Assembly (NCBI GenBank): GCA_028288315.1 | Contig: JAQBNY010000072.1 | Location: 1 to 9,111, forward strand | Source: Mucilaginibacter sp. | GTDB taxonomy: Bacteria > Bacteroidota > Bacteroidia > Sphingobacteriales > Sphingobacteriaceae | Direction: 5' to 3' | DNA length: 9,111 nucleotides | Shown: positions 5,832-9,111 of the stretch, in pieces | How the letters are laid out: each line of letters begins with the position of its first letter | Position numbering within the stretch: the stretch's first letter is position 1 | Notes under the pieces: generated by a model | What the model saw: the letters and a program-made list of their open reading frames with translations, nothing else | Database searches by the model: none | Told to the model about the DNA's origin: nothing | Position numbers and translations under genes: made by a program

Positions 5832-7499
5832 TTATTTTCTATCGCCTTTTAATTTGCTGGCTGCTACCAATGCTCTGTAGGCATTTACCACACCGCCTGT
5901 TTTTGACAGGGTTGTAAAATCAACCTTATCTGTTTTGCTGCCTGGTTTTAATACCATGGTGCCGGTTAGTGGCGTTGCCGATTCCAATATAACCTGTTTC
6001 AATTGTTTAGCGCTAAGGTTTGGATAGTATTCCAATACTAATGCTGCTATACCCGCTGTAATAGGCGATGCAAAGCTGGTGCCATCGGCAGTGTTAAATT
6101 CAGCATCCATATCAATAGAAGTGACCTTTACGCCCGGTGCAAATACATCCACATTGGTTTTGCCATAGTTGCTAAAAGTGCCTGCAAGGTTTTCATCCTG
6201 TTTTTCTGCCGAAGCACCAACACTTATCACATTAGGGGCATCGGTTGCCGAACCATCCTCGAAAATATCGTTCGGGAACTCCGGTTTAGCATCCACGTCC
6301 TGGTTGTCGTTACCTGATGCCTGTACCAGCAGTACATCTTTCGCGGCAGCATATTTAAACGCTTCATCAACCCATGCCTTATGCGGCGACAGCTTTTTAC
6401 CAAAGCTCATGTTAATCACCTTTGCGCCATTATCAACCGCGTAATGTATCGCGTTAGCAACATCTTTGTCGTATTCGTCGCCATTAGGGACAGCTTTAAT
6501 GCCCATTATTCTAACATTATCAGCAACACCATTTATGCCATATTTATTATTACGCACTGCGCCAATTAAACCTGCAACACCTGTTCCGTGCGATGCATCA
6601 GCAAATTTTAAAAGGTTGTTACCATAAGGTTTGCCATCATTAACATTTGGGTCGTCACCAATAATGCGCTTGCGAGCATTCAGGTCCGGGCTAACATCAT
6701 TGTTTAACTTGGCTAAATATTCGCTCAGGTCCTTTATAATCTTGGCATTGTCCGTGTCGCCACCTTCCTGCTGAAAAACCGATTCCCAAACATATTTGCT
6801 GCGGTTAATGGTGTCATTAGCGGTTTTAATTTTATCCAGGTCGATAAGTTTAAAAGAGCCATCCGCTTTTAGGTTAAGCGCCTGTTTAATATAGCCACTG
6901 GTAACCATTAACGCATTCATAACAGGTTGTAGCTGCTGAATTTCGCCTTGTGATTTGGTTACAGTAGCATCATGTGTTTCCTTAACCTTTAACCAGTAAG
7001 CATACTCTTTATCGTTACCTGCAGGGGCGGTTGTTACGTTAGCATATTTTTCTTTTAACCGGTTATACTCACGCACCTCTTCGGTGGTTTCGGTAAAATT
7101 ACATTTGCCACCCGGGCCACCTAAAAAATCCCATCCGTGTATGTCATCAACATAGCCATTCTTGTCATCATCAATGCCGTTACCCGGAATTTCTTTGGTA
7201 TTTACCCAAAGTATTGGTTTCAAATCGGCCTGGGCTGTATCAATGCCGCTATCAATAGTGGCTACTACTACCGGTTTGCTTTTTTTACCTTTTACAAACA
7301 GGTAGGCCTGGTTAAGACTTATACCAAAATAACCATCTGTCTTGAGGTCCATGGTGTGCCAGTTCTTCGGAAGTTCTGTTGCAACCGCTGCAGCGGCTGT
7401 TACTGGTGGGTTTGGCGCTGTTTGCGCTACTGAAGTATAGTTGATAAGTACGGCGCTGCATAGAACGGCTCCGCTTATAAGTTTGCAAATTTTGTGCAT
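5832..7499 (-). CDS. Secreted subtilisin-like S8 family serine peptidase
   Basis: A 555-residue exported endopeptidase. A signal peptide (Lys3/Lys6, hydrophobic core about 8-20) is probably cleaved at SVA|Q near residue 25; there is no lipobox. The S8 catalytic set is complete: Asp83 (TIDSG), His304 (SHGTGVAG), oxyanion Asn397 (ASGND) and Ser475 (GTSFASP). Between Asp83 and His304 are 220 residues, against about 31 in subtilisin BPN'. The insertion begins with an Asp/Asn-rich GNGIDDDKNGYVDD stretch (107-119), possibly calcium-binding and common in Bacteroidota S8 proteins, followed by a charged, mainly helical-looking part (about 137-270). The protein ends soon after the catalytic domain with no type IX secretion C-terminal domain, so a periplasmic or Sec-released location is inferred. 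The start ATG has AAGGA 13 nt upstream (7513-7517). It lies 33 nt after the dehydrogenase gene; its substrate is unknown. Confidence 0.93.
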   Translation of the reverse strand: MHKICKLISGAVLCSAVLINYTSVAQTAPNPPVTAAAAVATELPKNWHTMDLKTDGYFGISLNQAYLFVKGKKSKPVVVATIDSGIDTAQADLKPILWVNTKEIPGNGIDDDKNGYVDDIHGWDFLGGPGGKCNFTETTEEVREYNRLKEKYANVTTAPAGNDKEYAYWLKVKETHDATVTKSQGEIQQLQPVMNALMVTSGYIKQALNLKADGSFKLIDLDKIKTANDTINRSKYVWESVFQQEGGDTDNAKIIKDLSEYLAKLNNDVSPDLNARKRIIGDDPNVNDGKPYGNNLLKFADASHGTGVAGLIGAVRNNKYGINGVADNVRIMGIKAVPNGDEYDKDVANAIHYAVDNGAKVINMSFGKKLSPHKAWVDEAFKYAAAKDVLLVQASGNDNQDVDAKPEFPNDIFEDGSATDAPNVISVGASAEKQDENLAGTFSNYGKTNVDVFAPGVKVTSIDMDAEFNTADGTSFASPITAGIAALVLEYYPNLSAKQLKQVILESATPLTGTMVLKPGSKTDKVDFTTLSKTGGVVNAYRALVAASKLKGDRK

Positions 7500-7532
7500 T
7501 GTTAAAAAAATGTCCTTAGTGTTTAAAAATTA

Positions 7533-9074
7533 TTACAGATCAAATTTAATACCCTGTGCTAAAGGCAACGTTTTTGAATAGTTTATAGTATTGGTTTGGC
7601 GCCTCATATAAACTTTCCATGCATCAGACCCTGATTCACGGCCGCCGCCGGTCTCTTTCTCGCCGCCAAACGCGCCGCCAATTTCGGCTCCTGAGGTTCC
7701 TATGTTAACGTTAGCAATGCCACAGTCAGAACCAGCATATGATAAAAATGTTTCTGCTTCGCGCAAGTTATTAGTCATAATGGCAGATGATAGTCCTTGA
7801 GGCACACCATTTTGCAATTCGATAGCTTGCTCAATAGTTGAATATTTTATTAAATAAAGAATAGGCGCAAATGTTTCGTGCTGAACAATTTTGTAATGGT
7901 TCTCTACCTCTGCAATGCAAGGCTTTACATAACAGCCAGATGCATAGGCTTCGCCTTCCAGCTTACCGCCTTCAACAACAAATTTGCCACCCTCGGCCTT
8001 GCATTTTTCAATGGAAGCCAAATAAAGGGCAACCGCATCCACATCAATTAGCGGCCCCATGTGGTTGTTCTCATCAAGCGGGTTGCCAATTTTTATCTGT
8101 GCATAGGCGCTAATCAGTTTTTGTTTAAAAGCTTCATAAACACTTTCATGAATAATGAGCCTGCGTGTACTGGTACATCTTTGGCCGGCAGTACCAACCG
8201 CGCCAAACACAGCACCAATAAGCGACATATCTAAATCGGCATTTTCTGTAATAATGATAGCATTATTGCCACCCAGCTCTAACAGGCTTTTACCTAAACG
8301 GGCGCCAACAGCCGCACTAACCGCCTTACCCATACGGGTTGATCCGGTGGCTGATATTAAAGGCACGCGGGTATCATTAGCCATTAGTTCGCCAATATTA
8401 CGGTCGCCTATTACCAGGCATGATACGCCTTCATCAATATTATTACGTTTAAAAACCTCCTGCGCTATATGCTGACAGGCAATGGCAGTTAACGGTGTTT
8501 TTTCTGATGGTTTCCAAATGCATACATCGCCGCATACCCAGGCCAGCATAGCGTTCCAACTCCAAACCGCTACCGGAAAGTTAAAAGCCGATATAACGCC
8601 AACAATACCCAGCGGATGATATTGCTCATACATACGGTGCTCCGGGCGTTCGCTGTGCATGGTGAGGCCGTACAACTGCCTGCTTAAACCTACGGCAAAA
8701 TCACATATATCAATCATCTCCTGTACCTCGCCGTAACCTTCCTGCAGGCTTTTGCCCATTTCGTATGAAACCAGTGTGCCCAGCTGTTTTTTGTTGGCTC
8801 TTAATGAATCACCTATCTGCCGTACTATTTCCCCACGCTTTGGCGCAGGTATTTGCCGCCATGTTTTAAAGGCTTTTGCAGCGGTTTCAACTACGATGTT
8901 ATAATCATCAGTTGAGGCGAATTTTACAGCAGCTATTTTTTTCCCATCAACTGGCGAAATAATGTCTTTTACAGAAGCATTTGAGCTGCTGCCCCATGTG
9001 CTGCCCGTACTAAAAGCATCATTTATGTCGTTAATATGTAAATGATTGAGAATATCTTTTATTGCTAAGCTCAT
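7533..9074 (-). CDS. ALDH7-type aldehyde dehydrogenase (probable L-aminoadipate-semialdehyde / piperidine-6-carboxylate dehydrogenase)
   Basis: An NAD(P)+-dependent aldehyde dehydrogenase of 513 residues. Catalytic residues are Cys300 (GQRC), Glu266 (LLELGG), Asn165 (FNFP) and Lys188 (WKPSE). The blocks LELGGNNAII, GTAGQRCTSTRRL and ESGSDAWKVYMRR resemble ALDH7/antiquitin, which oxidises 2-aminoadipate 6-semialdehyde (in equilibrium with piperideine-6-carboxylate) to 2-aminoadipate in lysine breakdown (EC 1.2.1.31). Bacterial relatives are called AmaB or Pcd. Substrate is inferred from family only; no other lysine-degradation gene is in the window, and a general aldehyde-detoxifying role is possible. 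There is no signal peptide, so it is cytosolic. The start was set at the ATG at 9074; an in-frame TTG at 9092 overlaps the -7 promoter element and cannot be transcribed from it. The S8 peptidase follows at 33 nt. Confidence 0.93.
   Translation of the reverse strand: MSLAIKDILNHLHINDINDAFSTGSTWGSSSNASVKDIISPVDGKKIAAVKFASTDDYNIVVETAAKAFKTWRQIPAPKRGEIVRQIGDSLRANKKQLGTLVSYEMGKSLQEGYGEVQEMIDICDFAVGLSRQLYGLTMHSERPEHRMYEQYHPLGIVGVISAFNFPVAVWSWNAMLAWVCGDVCIWKPSEKTPLTAIACQHIAQEVFKRNNIDEGVSCLVIGDRNIGELMANDTRVPLISATGSTRMGKAVSAAVGARLGKSLLELGGNNAIIITENADLDMSLIGAVFGAVGTAGQRCTSTRRLIIHESVYEAFKQKLISAYAQIKIGNPLDENNHMGPLIDVDAVALYLASIEKCKAEGGKFVVEGGKLEGEAYASGCYVKPCIAEVENHYKIVQHETFAPILYLIKYSTIEQAIELQNGVPQGLSSAIMTNNLREAETFLSYAGSDCGIANVNIGTSGAEIGGAFGGEKETGGGRESGSDAWKVYMRRQTNTINYSKTLPLAQGIKFDL
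7541..7568 (-). promoter_or_regulatory. Possible internal promoter for the S8 peptidase gene
   Basis: On the minus strand, TTG (complement of 7566-7568) is followed after 17 nt by TAAATTTG (complement of 7541-7548), a perfect match to TAnnTTTG. It lies inside the last codons of the dehydrogenase gene and would start a transcript about 35 nt before the peptidase ATG. The spacing is at the short end and the region is AT-rich, so chance is possible. Confidence 0.35.
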
Positions 9075-9089
9075 AATGGTTACTTTTGT

Positions 9090-9097
9090 CAAAGGTA
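9090..9097 (-). promoter_or_regulatory. -7 promoter element for the aldehyde dehydrogenase gene
   Basis: The minus strand reads TACCTTTG, an exact match to the Bacteroidota -7 consensus TAnnTTTG. The matching -33 TTG would fall beyond the window edge. Transcription would start about 5 nt downstream, giving a leader of only about 10 nt before the ATG at 9074. It supports that ATG over the upstream TTG. Confidence 0.6.
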
Positions 9098-9111
9098 AAA
9101 ATCTTTAAGGC

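Noticed and set aside
6169..7433. Plus-strand open frames within the S8 peptidase gene (6169-6444, 6381-6569, 7137-7433)
   Set aside because: They lie antisense to an intact peptidase with complete catalytic motifs and show no protein features of their own.
7871..8475. Plus-strand open frames within the aldehyde dehydrogenase gene
   Set aside because: Antisense shadows of an intact, conserved gene.
9075..9092. TTG start adding six residues to the aldehyde dehydrogenase
   Set aside because: The TTG is part of the -7 promoter element TACCTTTG, so it would not be in the transcript; the ATG at 9074 is favoured.

Overview
The window looks like chromosome of a Bacteroidota member, most likely Sphingobacteriaceae (Mucilaginibacter/Pedobacter-like). 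The clues are Bacteroidota-type promoter elements (TTG about 20 nt ahead of TAnnTTTG), starts without strong Shine-Dalgarno sequences, a SAM-I riboswitch ahead of metH, a Bacteroidota-style secreted S8 peptidase, and GTCAT...ATGAC palindromic repeats of a kind common in these genomes. The genus is inferred; no marker gene is present.

Layout. Positions 1-320 hold the 3' end of a Bax inhibitor-1/YccA-family membrane protein, closed by an intrinsic terminator (343-371). A promoter (431-461) then starts a leader with a complete SAM-I aptamer (466-575), followed by metH (716-4405), cobalamin-dependent methionine synthase, and metF (4532-5488), methylenetetrahydrofolate reductase. A near-perfect 26-bp palindromic repeat (4427-4511) fills the gap between metH and metF. 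The intergenic stretch 5489-5831 holds a bidirectional terminator (5547-5578) and a cluster of degenerate palindromic repeats. On the minus strand, converging on metF, lie an ALDH7-type aldehyde dehydrogenase (9074-7533) and, 33 nt downstream of it, a secreted subtilisin-like peptidase (7499-5832).

How the genes work together. MetF reduces 5,10-methylene-THF to 5-methyl-THF. MetH passes that methyl group through cob(I)alamin to homocysteine to give methionine. S-adenosylmethionine, made from methionine, is sensed by the leader riboswitch, which closes a feedback loop over both steps. The dehydrogenase and the peptidase have no evident functional link to this pathway or to each other; the peptidase may have its own promoter inside the end of the dehydrogenase gene.

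I see no new multi-gene system here. The coding genes are complete, well-conserved housekeeping or accessory types. The observations most worth following up are the modular palindromic repeat family (one copy inside the metH-metF transcript), the unusual riboswitch expression platform, and the roughly 190-residue insertion between the catalytic Asp and His of the S8 peptidase.
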